14,154 nt of DNA from an uncultured Clostridia bacterium. Lineage in GTDB: Bacteria > Bacillota > Clostridia > UBA1381. The notes under the pieces were generated by a model that saw only the letters and a program-made list of their open reading frames with translations, had not been told where the DNA came from and ran no database searches. Within the stretch, counting starts at the first letter, position 1; each line of letters starts with the position of its first letter. Where the stretch lies: the NCBI GenBank assembly GCA_934476075.1, contig CAKSNH010000033.1, positions 1 through 14,154 of the forward strand, written 5' to 3'. The position numbers and the translations under genes are program-made. Positions 7,328 to 13,879 of this stretch are shown piece after piece.

Positions 7328-7801
7328 ATGTCGAATTTGTATATTATATTGTTGTCTGCCGCCGGTGCGGTGGCATTACTTCTTATTATATTTATTTGCA
7401 TGACAATTTCAAATAATATTAAAATGAAAAGGATTTTAAACCATTGCAAAGACGGTAATCTGGAACAGGCACTGACAGATTACTACAATAAATTGGAGAA
7501 TACCGCCGATGACATACGCAGAATACAACAGGAGTATGAGCGATATGAAACGGATAATCAGAATGCGTTTCAGAATGTCGGGATAGTGCATTTTGATGCG
7601 TTTGAGGACATCAGTGGCAAGATGAGTTTTGCGGTGGCACTTTTAAACCGTCATAATAACGGATATATTCTGACATCGCTTTACGGGCATGAAACATCGA
7701 ATGTGTATATAAGAAATGTGCGAAACGGTGCATCGGAAACATATTTGCTTGACGAGGAAAAAGAGGCACTTCGCAAGGCTATGACTAATGCGGAGGGATA
7801 A
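7328..7801 (+). CDS. DUF4446 family membrane-anchored protein
   Basis: A 157-residue protein with one N-terminal transmembrane segment (about residues 4-26), a short helical linker, and a C-terminal domain that contains the DUF4446 signature (VGIVHFDAFEDISGKMSFAVAL, then a YILTSLYGHETSNVYI-like stretch). The family is common in Firmicutes between parB and serS, exactly the position seen here, but its function is not established. AAAGGAG precedes the ATG. It starts 40 nt after parB, and its end carries the ribosome binding site of the next gene. Confidence 0.88.
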   Translation: MSNLYIILLSAAGAVALLLIIFICMTISNNIKMKRILNHCKDGNLEQALTDYYNKLENTADDIRRIQQEYERYETDNQNAFQNVGIVHFDAFEDISGKMSFAVALLNRHNNGYILTSLYGHETSNVYIRNVRNGASETYLLDEEKEALRKAMTNAEG

Positions 7802-7806
7802 TTGAT

Positions 7807-8262
7807 ATGGCTGATGAAAATAAAAATGTAAATCGTTCATTTTTTCTGTATGCGGGATTGATATTTCTGATTGCATTAATTATAATATTAATATCGTGTT
7901 TTGGACAAGTTAAGACCGATAAAGATAATTTGCCGGAGGACGTATCTACCACAGATGTGGGAATAACCGAAAGGACGGCAATGGTAAGCGAAGAAAATGC
8001 AAGACTTTTGAAGGAAAATGATGAACTGAAAAAGGATTTGGATGCGAAAGAGCAGACAATAATCTCGATAAGTGACGAAAGTAAGAATTTGAACGATGTT
8101 ATGTATAATTGTAACATTGTTTTGAATTGTTATACATTATGTAAGGACAAGAAGTATCAGGACGCAAAAACTCAGCTGGAAACAGTAAATACGGGTGTTT
8201 TGTCGGAGGATATGATGCGTCTTTACGAAGATATAAGTAAAATGATTGCTCAAAATGAGTAG
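7807..8262 (+). CDS. Single-pass membrane protein with coiled coil and TPR-like C-terminus
   Basis: I do not recognise this 151-residue protein as a named family. It has a short polar N-terminus, one transmembrane helix (about residues 12-33), a negatively charged linker, a Glu/Lys-rich heptad-like region (about residues 58-90) suggesting a coiled coil, and a C-terminal helical pair (YTLCKDKKYQDAKTQLETV, then LSEDMMRLYEDISKMI) resembling a TPR unit. The ATG lies 5 nt after the DUF4446 stop codon, and GGAGG is embedded in the end of that gene, indicating tight coupling. It is probably an extracytoplasmic or cytosolic adaptor held at the membrane; that role is inference. Confidence 0.75.
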   Translation: MADENKNVNRSFFLYAGLIFLIALIIILISCFGQVKTDKDNLPEDVSTTDVGITERTAMVSEENARLLKENDELKKDLDAKEQTIISISDESKNLNDVMYNCNIVLNCYTLCKDKKYQDAKTQLETVNTGVLSEDMMRLYEDISKMIAQNE

Positions 8263-8281
8263 TATATAGGGAGGAAATACC

Positions 8282-9553
8282 ATGTTAGACATTAAAATTT
8301 TAAGAACAGAGCCTGAACGTATCAAGGAGGCGTTGAAAAAGAGATATAATGACCTTGATATCGAGCCGGCAATCGAGCTTGACAAGAAAAGACGTGAATT
8401 GCTGACAGCGGTTGAGCAGGAAAAGGCAAAGCAAAACGAAATAAGCAAGAAGATACCGGCAATGAAGAAAGCGGGCGAAAATACTGACGCTATTTTTGAA
8501 GAAATGCGTAAATTGTCAGATGAAATCAAGGAAGCGGATACCGAAATCAATGAAATCGACGCAGAATTGAAGTCATTTATGCTGAGAATACCGAACATTC
8601 CTAACAGTGAAGTACCTGTCGGCAAGGACGATACGGAAAATAAGGAAATTCGTAAGGTAGGCGAGCCTAGAAAGTTTGATTTTGAGGCAAAAGCACACTG
8701 GGATATAGGTACAGACCTTGACATTTTGGATTTTGAAAGAGGAGCGAAGATTACCGGCACACGTTTTACAGTGTATAAGGGACTTGGAGCAAGACTTGAA
8801 AGAGCGGTAATTCAATATTTCTTGAACACAAATACAGAAAAAGGCGGATATACAGAAATATTCCCGCCATATATGGTAAACCGTGATTCAATGACAGGTA
8901 CAGGTCAGCTGCCGAAGTTTGAAGAGGACGCATTTAAGGTAGCAAATAACGGATATTTCATGATTCCGACAGCAGAAGTTCCTGTAACAAATCTTCACAG
9001 AGATGAAATTCTTGACGGAAATAAATTGCCGATTTATTATACAGCATATTCTGCTTGTTTCAGAGCAGAGGCAGGTTCAGCCGGCAGAGATACTCGTGGA
9101 CTTATTCGTCAGCACCAATTCAATAAAGTTGAATTAGTTAAGTTTGTAAAACCGGAAACAAGCTATGAAGAACTTGAAAAACTGACTAATGACGCAGAAA
9201 ACCTATTGAAAGGCTTGGGATTGCCGTATAGAGTAGTATGCTTGTCAACAGGCGATTTGGGATTTTCGTCGGCAAAGACATACGATTTGGAAGTATGGAT
9301 GCCGAGTTACGGAAGATATGTTGAAATTTCATCATGCTCAAACTTTGAAGATTATCAGGCAAGACGTGCAAATATTAAGTATAAAGACAATCCAAAAGAT
9401 AAGGCGAAATTGGTACACACATTGAATGGTTCAGCCTTGGCAGTAGGAAGAACAGTAGCCGCTATTTTGGAAAACTATCAAAATGCAGACGGTACAGTAA
9501 CAGTTCCGGAAGCACTTGTACCATACATGGGCACAGATAAGATTAGCAAATAA
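8282..9553 (+). CDS. serS: Seryl-tRNA synthetase
   Basis: A class II aminoacyl-tRNA synthetase charging tRNA-Ser (and tRNA-Sec where present) with serine in the cytoplasm. The 423 residues are normal length. The N-terminal antiparallel coiled-coil arm that recognises the tRNA-Ser long variable arm spans about residues 30-105. The catalytic domain shows the TAEV serine-binding stretch (230-233), motif 2 (FRAEAGSAGRDTRGLIRQHQF, about 260-280) and motif 3 (LNGSALAVGRTVAAILEN, about 381-398). GGGAGGA precedes the ATG. It is the last gene of the parA operon, 19 nt after the preceding gene, and is followed by an intrinsic terminator. No T-box leader fits in the upstream gap. Confidence 0.97.
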   Translation: MLDIKILRTEPERIKEALKKRYNDLDIEPAIELDKKRRELLTAVEQEKAKQNEISKKIPAMKKAGENTDAIFEEMRKLSDEIKEADTEINEIDAELKSFMLRIPNIPNSEVPVGKDDTENKEIRKVGEPRKFDFEAKAHWDIGTDLDILDFERGAKITGTRFTVYKGLGARLERAVIQYFLNTNTEKGGYTEIFPPYMVNRDSMTGTGQLPKFEEDAFKVANNGYFMIPTAEVPVTNLHRDEILDGNKLPIYYTAYSACFRAEAGSAGRDTRGLIRQHQFNKVELVKFVKPETSYEELEKLTNDAENLLKGLGLPYRVVCLSTGDLGFSSAKTYDLEVWMPSYGRYVEISSCSNFEDYQARRANIKYKDNPKDKAKLVHTLNGSALAVGRTVAAILENYQNADGTVTVPEALVPYMGTDKISK

Positions 9554-9572
9554 TTAGATATAAATATGTTAG

Positions 9573-9608
9573 CATAGGGATATTTTATATGTCCCTATGT
9601 TTTTTTTA
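9573..9608 (+). terminator. Intrinsic terminator of the parA-serS operon
   Basis: A perfect 8-bp stem (CATAGGGA at 9573-9580 with TCCCTATG at 9592-9599) around an 11-nt loop is followed by an eight-T run. It lies 19 nt after the serS stop codon. The 3' arm and loop include one copy of the recurrent GGGACAYAWAW motif on the minus strand. Confidence 0.9.
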
Positions 9609-9612
9609 TTTG

Positions 9613-9704
9613 TAGGAAATTGCGTAAAACGCAATAACGAAAAATCAAAAATGCTGCCTTATTCCTATATCTGCCGGCAAAGCTTATATCAGAAACTTTT
9701 TTTG
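9613..9704 (-). repeat. ~90-bp dispersed repeat, right (inverted) copy
   Basis: Reverse complement of the repeat at 5355-5445, with an identical 17-bp core. This copy has a perfect 7-bp hairpin (ATTGCGT/ACGCAAT, 9618-9634) that is degenerate in the other copy, suggesting the structure may matter or once did. It follows directly after the serS terminator. Confidence 0.75.
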
Positions 9705-10740
9705 TGCAAAATTTTAAAAAAATCAGGCTCAAAATTAGCGTGTGAGGACGAATAAAGACATTGTTAAGAAAAGTATATAGCTAAGTATAATTAATTGATA
9801 TAGAGCAATTTTGGGCGTGGGGACATAAAATATGTGCAAAAGGGACACAAAAAGTAAATATTTAATGAGATTTTGTGGATAGTGAATGTAGAAAATTTTA
9901 TATAAGTGAAAAAATTATGCGTGGTAATGTAAAAGGCAGAGAAAAGAAAGGGGAAAGACAAGGGAAATATAATAAATTGATAAATATGTGTGTGACGCAA
10001 TGAAAGTGTGGGTTAAGGGGATTTGTGTGAAAAGATTTTTCGGTGTGTAGAGAAGAATATTGATTTTGAAAATTAGAAATAAGAATGGGTGAAATAGAGA
10101 GGGCAGGGTAAGAAAATTGTAAAGAATATTAATTGTGTTATTGATGTATTATTAATGTGTGATAAAGAAAGATAAAGTGTATATCTATTTATAATTGATA
10201 GATGCAGAATATAAAATATGATACAGTGCAAAGTAACATTTTTAACATACAGTGAAAAACATCAGAGCATAAAGCGGACAAAATTTAAAAATTGTATCAA
10301 AAATGTGGACAACCTACCGCTAAGCCGGTCTGAGTATAATTAGGCTTGTTTACCACCAACAGTTAAGCGACTTTGAAAAACATATTAATAGCATAAACTA
10401 GAAATTTTTAATAAAAAGTATACTGTATATGGGAATATGCCCTTATTTAGTATAAAACAGCCGACAGGAAAATTGGAAAATAAACATAGTAATATTGCAA
10501 AAATTGCGGAGAAAAAATGACATAATATAAGGAATTCGATATGTGTGAATTGGGGATAAAATGCTGAAAATGGAAGTGGTTATATTGCATTATGAATGTA
10601 TAAAATGGTGTGAAATAAATTAAAGAATATTTAAAAATCGGCAGTTAAAATTGTGATGTATAGGTGGGTGTCAAAAATTTTTGTTTGCGGAATAGTTGGA
10701 TAATAACTTTTTAAAGGTAAAAATGTAAAATCTTATTATA
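9705..10740. other. Long intergenic region with extreme G-over-C strand bias, no convincing gene
   Basis: No ORF here has a plausible ribosome binding site and recognisable product. Over 9841-10200 I count 91 G and 10 C on the plus strand. Over 10501-10740 I count 52 G and 11 C. The middle part, 10201-10500, lacks this bias and includes a GC-richer island. Two copies of the GGGACAYAWAW motif lie at its left end (9820 and 9842). Two single-mismatch DnaA-box-like nonamers (9874-9882, 10304-10312) are isolated. Confidence 0.7.
10300..10455. ncRNA. Possible structured RNA segment (class not identified)
   Basis: The stretch 10304-10370 has about 46% G+C, well above its flanks, with no strand bias and no ORF. 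Pairing potential is present: ACCG (10316-10319) with CGGT (10326-10329), AAGCC (10322-10326) with GGCTT (10343-10347), and CGCT (10318-10321) with AGCG (10366-10369). These pairings are partly mutually exclusive. Just downstream, 10421-10433 and 10440-10452 form an imperfect 13-bp hairpin around a 6-nt loop. Strand and boundaries are uncertain, and I recognise no Rfam class. Confidence 0.3.
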
Positions 10741-10745
10741 ACAAA

Positions 10746-10784
10746 TTAAAAAAATACCCTAACAAATGGCTTATTTGCTAGGGT
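10746..10784 (-). terminator. Intrinsic terminator of tRNA-Thr
   Basis: On the minus strand, CCCTAGCAAA and TTTGTTAGGG pair over 10 bp with one G-U (10757-10783) and are followed by a T-rich tract (complement of 10747-10756). It lies 6 nt beyond the tRNA 3' end. Confidence 0.88.
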
Positions 10785-10789
10785 TATAA

Positions 10790-10865
10790 TGGAGCTAATG
10801 GGGGGAGTCGAACCCCCGACCTACTGATTACGAATCAGTCGCTCTGCCAACTGAGCTACACCAGC
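10790..10865 (-). tRNA. tRNA-Thr (anticodon CGU)
   Basis: A 76-nt cloverleaf including an encoded CCA end. The acceptor stem GCUGGUG pairs with CAUUAGC through two G-U pairs, and the discriminator base is U73. The D arm is AGCUCAGUUGGCAGAGCG-like. The anticodon stem ACUGA/UCAGU closes the loop UUCGUAA, giving anticodon CGU, which reads ACG. The T arm contains GGUUCGACUC. It has its own consensus promoter and terminator, so it is probably a single-gene unit. Confidence 0.96.
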
Positions 10866-10875
10866 ACATACATTA

Positions 10876-10904
10876 ATTATAATAGTAAAACGGAATATTG
10901 TCAA
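10876..10904 (-). promoter_or_regulatory. Promoter of tRNA-Thr
   Basis: On the minus strand, TTGACA (10899-10904) and TATAAT (10876-10881) are separated by 17 nt: a perfect sigma-A consensus, 10 bp upstream of the mature tRNA 5' end. This fits strong constitutive tRNA transcription. Confidence 0.85.
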
Positions 10905-10968
10905 GTATTTAATTTTGATAAAAATATGCGTCCGGCTCTCTTTTTGAAATTACAATTAATTTCCCAAT

Positions 10969-11005
10969 ACAAAAGGCTAGTCCCATACAGGAACTAGCCT
11001 TTTGT
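10969..11005 (-). terminator. Terminator of the perR-rubrerythrin operon
   Basis: A perfect 13-bp stem (10969-10981 with 10993-11005) around an 11-nt loop. The A-run and T-run are built into the stem ends (AAAAGGCTAG / CTAGCCTTTT). It begins 17 nt after the rubrerythrin stop. The shape could also act on the plus strand, but there is no plus-strand gene to end here. Confidence 0.85.
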
Positions 11006-11022
11006 AATATAAGGGGATATTA

Positions 11023-11574
11023 TTAACCAAAATATCTCTTTAACATACCTTCAAAGCCCTTGCCGTGACGAGCCTCGTCTTTTGCCATTTCGTGAACAGT
11101 ATCATGAATAGCGTCATAACCAAGCTCTTTTGCTTTTTTGGCAAGTTCAAGCTTGCCTGATGTTGCACCACATTCGGCTTCACTTCTAAGTTGTAGATTT
11201 TTCTTTGTAGACGGTGTTACAACTTCGCCCAAAAGCTCTGCGAATTTGGCAGCGTGTTCAGCCTCCTCCAAAGCGGCTTGCTGATAGAAAGCGCCGATTT
11301 CAGGGTAACCCTCTCTGATAGCTTGTCTTGACATAGCCAAGTACATACCGACTTCTGTACATTCACCCTCAAAATTAGCTTTTAGACCCTCATAAACTTC
11401 TGCGTCGATTTTATCCTTTGCGCCTACACCGATAACGTGTTCGCATACAAAATTCAAAGCTCCTTCTTCCATAACAGTGAATTTTGAACCCGGAACGCCG
11501 CACTGCGGACATTTTTCAGGTGCAGAATCTCCTTCGTGTACATAACCGCATACTGGACAGACAAATTTTTTCAT
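11023..11574 (-). CDS. Reverse rubrerythrin (N-terminal rubredoxin domain)
   Basis: A non-haem diiron peroxidase of anaerobes that reduces hydrogen peroxide (and, in clostridial homologues, supports oxygen tolerance) with electrons from NAD(P)H-linked carriers. The 183 residues begin with a rubredoxin-like Fe(Cys)4 domain (C6, C9, C22, C25) instead of ending with one, which defines the reverse type. The four-helix diiron domain follows, with ECTE (71-74), the ExxH motif EAEH (104-107) and a second ExxH, EARH (167-170). AGGAGG precedes the ATG. It lies 25 nt downstream of perR on the same strand. In Clostridium acetobutylicum the equivalent rubrerythrins are under PerR control, and the local linkage suggests the same here. 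Confidence 0.94.
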   Translation of the reverse strand: MKKFVCPVCGYVHEGDSAPEKCPQCGVPGSKFTVMEEGALNFVCEHVIGVGAKDKIDAEVYEGLKANFEGECTEVGMYLAMSRQAIREGYPEIGAFYQQAALEEAEHAAKFAELLGEVVTPSTKKNLQLRSEAECGATSGKLELAKKAKELGYDAIHDTVHEMAKDEARHGKGFEGMLKRYFG

Positions 11575-11599
11575 AGTTAAAATCCTCCTAAAACATAAA

Positions 11600-11995
11600 T
11601 TAATTTTTTAATGATTTACATTTGGCACAAGTGCCGTTGAATACAAGATTGTGATTTTCAATATCAGCGTTTAAAATCTTTTCCGCACTGCGGTCGATGT
11701 CGGATACATAAGTCATCTCAACATCATAAATATTACCGCAAGAATTGCAATAAAAATGGTAATGATTTTGAGTGTTGCCGTCAAAATGTTCACGGCCGTT
11801 GCCGACATCAATTTTCATAATATCTCCCGTTTCGGAAAGCAAGGCGAGATTTCTGTAAACAGTGGCAAGACTGATATTCGGAAAATCCTTTTTCAGCTGA
11901 GCATACAGCCATTCGGCGGAAGGGTGATTGGTAACCGAACGAAGCAGATTAATAAGTGCTTCACGCTGTCGGCTGTACTTTAACTGTTTTTGCAT
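11600..11995 (-). CDS. perR: Peroxide-responsive repressor PerR (Fur family)
   Basis: A 131-residue Fur-family repressor with a winged-helix N-terminal domain and a C-terminal dimerisation domain. The four structural zinc cysteines are C83, C86, C123 and C126. The five regulatory metal ligands of Bacillus subtilis PerR (H37, D85, H91, H93, D104) all map with a constant offset of 13 to H24, D72, H78, H80 and D91. The aspartate at the D104 position separates PerR from Fur, so PerR is the preferred call. The N-terminus is about 13 residues shorter than in B. subtilis. GAGGAG lies before the ATG. It shares an operon with rubrerythrin and probably represses it and itself through the palindrome at 12012-12038. 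Confidence 0.93.
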   Translation of the reverse strand: MQKQLKYSRQREALINLLRSVTNHPSAEWLYAQLKKDFPNISLATVYRNLALLSETGDIMKIDVGNGREHFDGNTQNHYHFYCNSCGNIYDVEMTYVSDIDRSAEKILNADIENHNLVFNGTCAKCKSLKN

Positions 11996-12011
11996 TATAT
12001 CACTCCTCTGT

Positions 12012-12038
12012 CAATAACAATAATGATTATCGTTATTG
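12012..12038 (-). promoter_or_regulatory. PerR/Fur-box-like operator
   Basis: A 27-bp near-perfect palindrome with outer arms CAATAAC and GTTATTG around ATAATGATTAT-like core, resembling Per boxes (TTATAATNATTATAA) and Fur boxes. It overlaps the expected transcription start of the perR promoter and lies 16 bp before the perR start codon, an ideal place for autorepression. Confidence 0.82.
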
Positions 12039-12043
12039 ATTTT

Positions 12044-12071
12044 ATTATACCATAAAATTTACACTTGTCAA
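12044..12071 (-). promoter_or_regulatory. Promoter of the perR-rubrerythrin operon
   Basis: On the minus strand, TTGACA (12066-12071) and TATAAT (12044-12049) are both perfect sigma-A hexamers with a 16-nt spacer. The operator at 12012-12038 lies immediately downstream, over the start site. Confidence 0.87.
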
Positions 12072-12141
12072 GTATAAATTTAAAAATTTTTGATTTAAAT
12101 TATTCATACCACAGATAATGTAATCGGAAACAAGAAAAAAT

Positions 12142-12179
12142 TCACAAAAAAATAGTGTGCTGTAAAAACAACACACTAT
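12142..12179 (-). terminator. Intrinsic terminator after ferredoxin gene
   Basis: Inverted repeat 12152-12163 with 12168-12179 (12 bp, one G-U pair, 4-nt loop), followed on the minus strand by a seven-to-eight T run. It lies 17 nt beyond the ferredoxin stop codon. Confidence 0.9.
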
Positions 12180-12196
12180 CTATGTTTTAATTAAAA

Positions 12197-12367
12197 TCAG
12201 TCTTTGTTAGGAGCACCAACAGGACAGACATTTGCACATGAACCACATTCGATGCAAGAATCCGCATCAATAACATAATGTGCATCGCCCGAACTGATGC
12301 AGCTTACAGGACATTCAGCCTCGCAAGCGCCGCAGCTGATACAATCATCGCTAATTTTGTATGCCAT
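12197..12367 (-). CDS. 2[4Fe-4S] ferredoxin (56 aa)
   Basis: A clostridial-type low-potential electron carrier. The 56-residue protein has two CxxCxxCxxxCP motifs: C9, C12, C15, C19 and C38, C41, C44, C48, each followed by proline, arranged with the usual pseudo-twofold symmetry. An additional cysteine (C23) sits just after the first motif. AGGAGGTG is 8-9 nt before the ATG at 12367. It has its own promoter-like sequence and terminator and is therefore probably a single-gene unit. It could supply electrons to the rubredoxin/rubrerythrin system or to central anaerobic metabolism; the sequence does not say which. Confidence 0.95.
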   Translation of the reverse strand: MAYKISDDCISCGACEAECPVSCISSGDAHYVIDADSCIECGSCANVCPVGAPNKD

Positions 12368-12416
12368 CGGAATACACCTCCTTTATATATTTTGTAAAAT
12401 GCCTTTACATATATAA

Positions 12417-12445
12417 AGTATACCATAGCTTTTAATTATCTTCAA
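12417..12445 (-). promoter_or_regulatory. Candidate promoter of the ferredoxin gene
   Basis: On the minus strand, TTGAAG (12440-12445) and TATACT (12417-12422) are separated by 17 nt. The -35 lies inside the last codons of ricT. The leader to the ferredoxin ATG would be about 40 nt. Confidence 0.6.
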
Positions 12446-13301
12446 GACCTTTTAAAATTTCTCCGTCAATTTTTTCAAAATTATCTGACGCACGCTTTAT
12501 CACTTTAATATCTTTTACATCAAAATCGTGCAGAACTTTTTCCTTGTCGGAATCCACTTTTACACGCACCATGCCTTTTAGCAGACTGACATCTTCAACA
12601 ACACCACGGCCCGACGGGGTTTGTACGATAGAGCCGGGACGGGGAGTAATTTTCAAAAGAGCCTCATAATTGTCCTGTTCGTATTTTAAACAGCACATCA
12701 ATCGTCCGCACACACCCGATATTTTGGTAGGGTTAAGGGATAAACCCTGTTCTTTCGCCATTTTGATGGATACGGGAGCAAATTCGCCCAAAAAGCTTGC
12801 ACAGCAAAGTCCACGCCCGCATATACCTATACTGCCAAGACTTTTCGCCTCGTCACGCACACCGATTTGTCTAAGCTCTATACGGGTGCGGAAGATATTT
12901 GCAAGGTCTTTGACAAGTTCACGGAAATCCACTCTGCCGTCTGCGGTAAAGTAGAAAAGTATCTTGTTGCCGTCAAAAGTGTATTCCACCTCGATAAGCT
13001 TCATTTCAAGCTTGTGCTTGCGGATTTTTTCAAGACAAATCTTGAAAGCCTCTTTTTCCTTTTTGTGATTAGCCTCTTGTGTTGCGTAATCGTTTTTGTT
13101 GGCGATGCGGATAACGTCTTTAAGCGGTGATTTCACGCTTGATTTTGAGATAGAGCGTCTGCCGACAACCACCTCACCGAATTCAAGTCCTCTTGCGGTT
13201 TCCACGATAACGTGGTCGCCTATATTAATTTTAAGATTGCGGGGGTTAAAGTAGTACATTTTTCCGCCAATCTTAAATTTTACACCTACAATATCAATCA
13301 T
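12432..13301 (-). CDS. ricT: PSP1-domain protein RicT/YaaT
   Basis: A 289-residue member of the PSP1 C-terminal domain family. In Bacillus subtilis RicT (YaaT) forms the Fe-S-containing Y-complex with RicA and RicF, which directs RNase Y processing and affects sporulation, competence and biofilm formation. The family cysteine pattern is intact: C161, C166, C167 (CGRGLCC) and C198, C203, C204 (CGRLMCC). The N-terminal part contains GDHVIVETARGLEFGEVV (about residues 28-45), the typical opening. GGAGG lies 4-5 nt before the ATG, within the overlapping upstream gene (8-nt overlap at 13294-13301). Residues past 240 are polar and less conserved. Whether RicA and RicF exist in this genome is not visible here. 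Confidence 0.93.
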   Translation of the reverse strand: MIDIVGVKFKIGGKMYYFNPRNLKINIGDHVIVETARGLEFGEVVVGRRSISKSSVKSPLKDVIRIANKNDYATQEANHKKEKEAFKICLEKIRKHKLEMKLIEVEYTFDGNKILFYFTADGRVDFRELVKDLANIFRTRIELRQIGVRDEAKSLGSIGICGRGLCCASFLGEFAPVSIKMAKEQGLSLNPTKISGVCGRLMCCLKYEQDNYEALLKITPRPGSIVQTPSGRGVVEDVSLLKGMVRVKVDSDKEKVLHDFDVKDIKVIKRASDNFEKIDGEILKGLEDN

Positions 13302-13761
13302 GTTTTCCTCCGTTTTTTAAAGCTTTAAGCAGATTTTCGTCCGGTTCAAAGATAAGACCCTTTTTTGTTTTATCCTCACGATAGGCAAGATAATAGACGT
13401 CCTTTTTTGAGAATACAGAGCAGCACATATTGGGCGATTTTTTCGGCAAATCAGCCTCATATTTGTTTTGGGTAATTTTCTTTATGCGTTTAACCTCAAT
13501 TTCTATACGTTTTATCCTGTGACCGATTTTACGCTGAGCATATAGAATTTCCCCGTCCGTACCATATTCAAAAACAGAAGTATATTTGATAAAAACGATA
13601 TAACCGACGATAAGCAGAAGTACAACCGTAACAATATCTACAAGCAGATAGTAGCCGCTAAGCAGAAAGCGGATATATGAAAGAATAAATTCACCGCCTG
13701 CGAGCACGGCAAGTACAGCTAAGAATTGCTTAAATCCTGCTTTTTTTATTTGTGTATACAT
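13294..13761 (-). CDS. Small membrane protein, possibly PH-like, function unknown
   Basis: An unrecognised 155-residue protein. Two hydrophobic segments (about residues 13-30 and 36-55) form an N-terminal hairpin in the membrane. A charged cytosolic domain follows, with beta-strand-like pattern (EILYAQRKIGHRIKRIEIEVKRIKKI, then VYYLAYREDKTKKGLIFEP) and a final helix (DENLLKALKN). This layout resembles small bacterial PH-domain membrane proteins, where the last strand and helix read roughly 'F.P...L..L'; the resemblance is only by eye. GGGAG precedes the ATG at 13761. It is the first gene of an operon with ricT, overlapping it by 8 nt. Confidence 0.75.
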   Translation of the reverse strand: MYTQIKKAGFKQFLAVLAVLAGGEFILSYIRFLLSGYYLLVDIVTVVLLLIVGYIVFIKYTSVFEYGTDGEILYAQRKIGHRIKRIEIEVKRIKKITQNKYEADLPKKSPNMCCSVFSKKDVYYLAYREDKTKKGLIFEPDENLLKALKNGGKHD

Positions 13762-13804
13762 AAAGTTTCTCCCGGTTTATGTTAAAATTAAAAAATACAT
13801 ATTA

Positions 13805-13833
13805 ATTATATTACATTTTCTTGTTTTTTGCAA
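13805..13833 (-). promoter_or_regulatory. Candidate promoter of the small membrane protein-ricT operon
   Basis: On the minus strand, TTGCAA (13828-13833) and TATAAT (13805-13810) are separated by 17 nt. The -10 is perfect and the -35 moderate. The leader to the ATG would be about 40 nt. Confidence 0.6.
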
Positions 13834-13879
13834 TAGAAATAAATATGGTGATATATAATAGGTAGAAAATGATAATGTA

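Noticed and set aside
8263..8281. T-box riboswitch controlling serS
   Set aside because: Only 19 nt separate serS from the preceding gene, and they hold just the ribosome binding site.
9791..10000. 69-residue minus-strand ORF in the long intergenic region
   Set aside because: Its Phe/Ile/Thr/Tyr-rich, low-complexity sequence follows from the extreme C-poor plus strand; there is no ribosome binding site, no recognisable motif, and it lies within the skewed region.
9874..10312. Two DnaA-box-like nonamers (9874-9882 and 10304-10312) suggesting an origin
   Set aside because: Each has one mismatch, they are about 430 bp apart and not clustered, and dnaA/dnaN are absent. The window is probably near the origin because of parAB/parS, but I cannot call oriC here.
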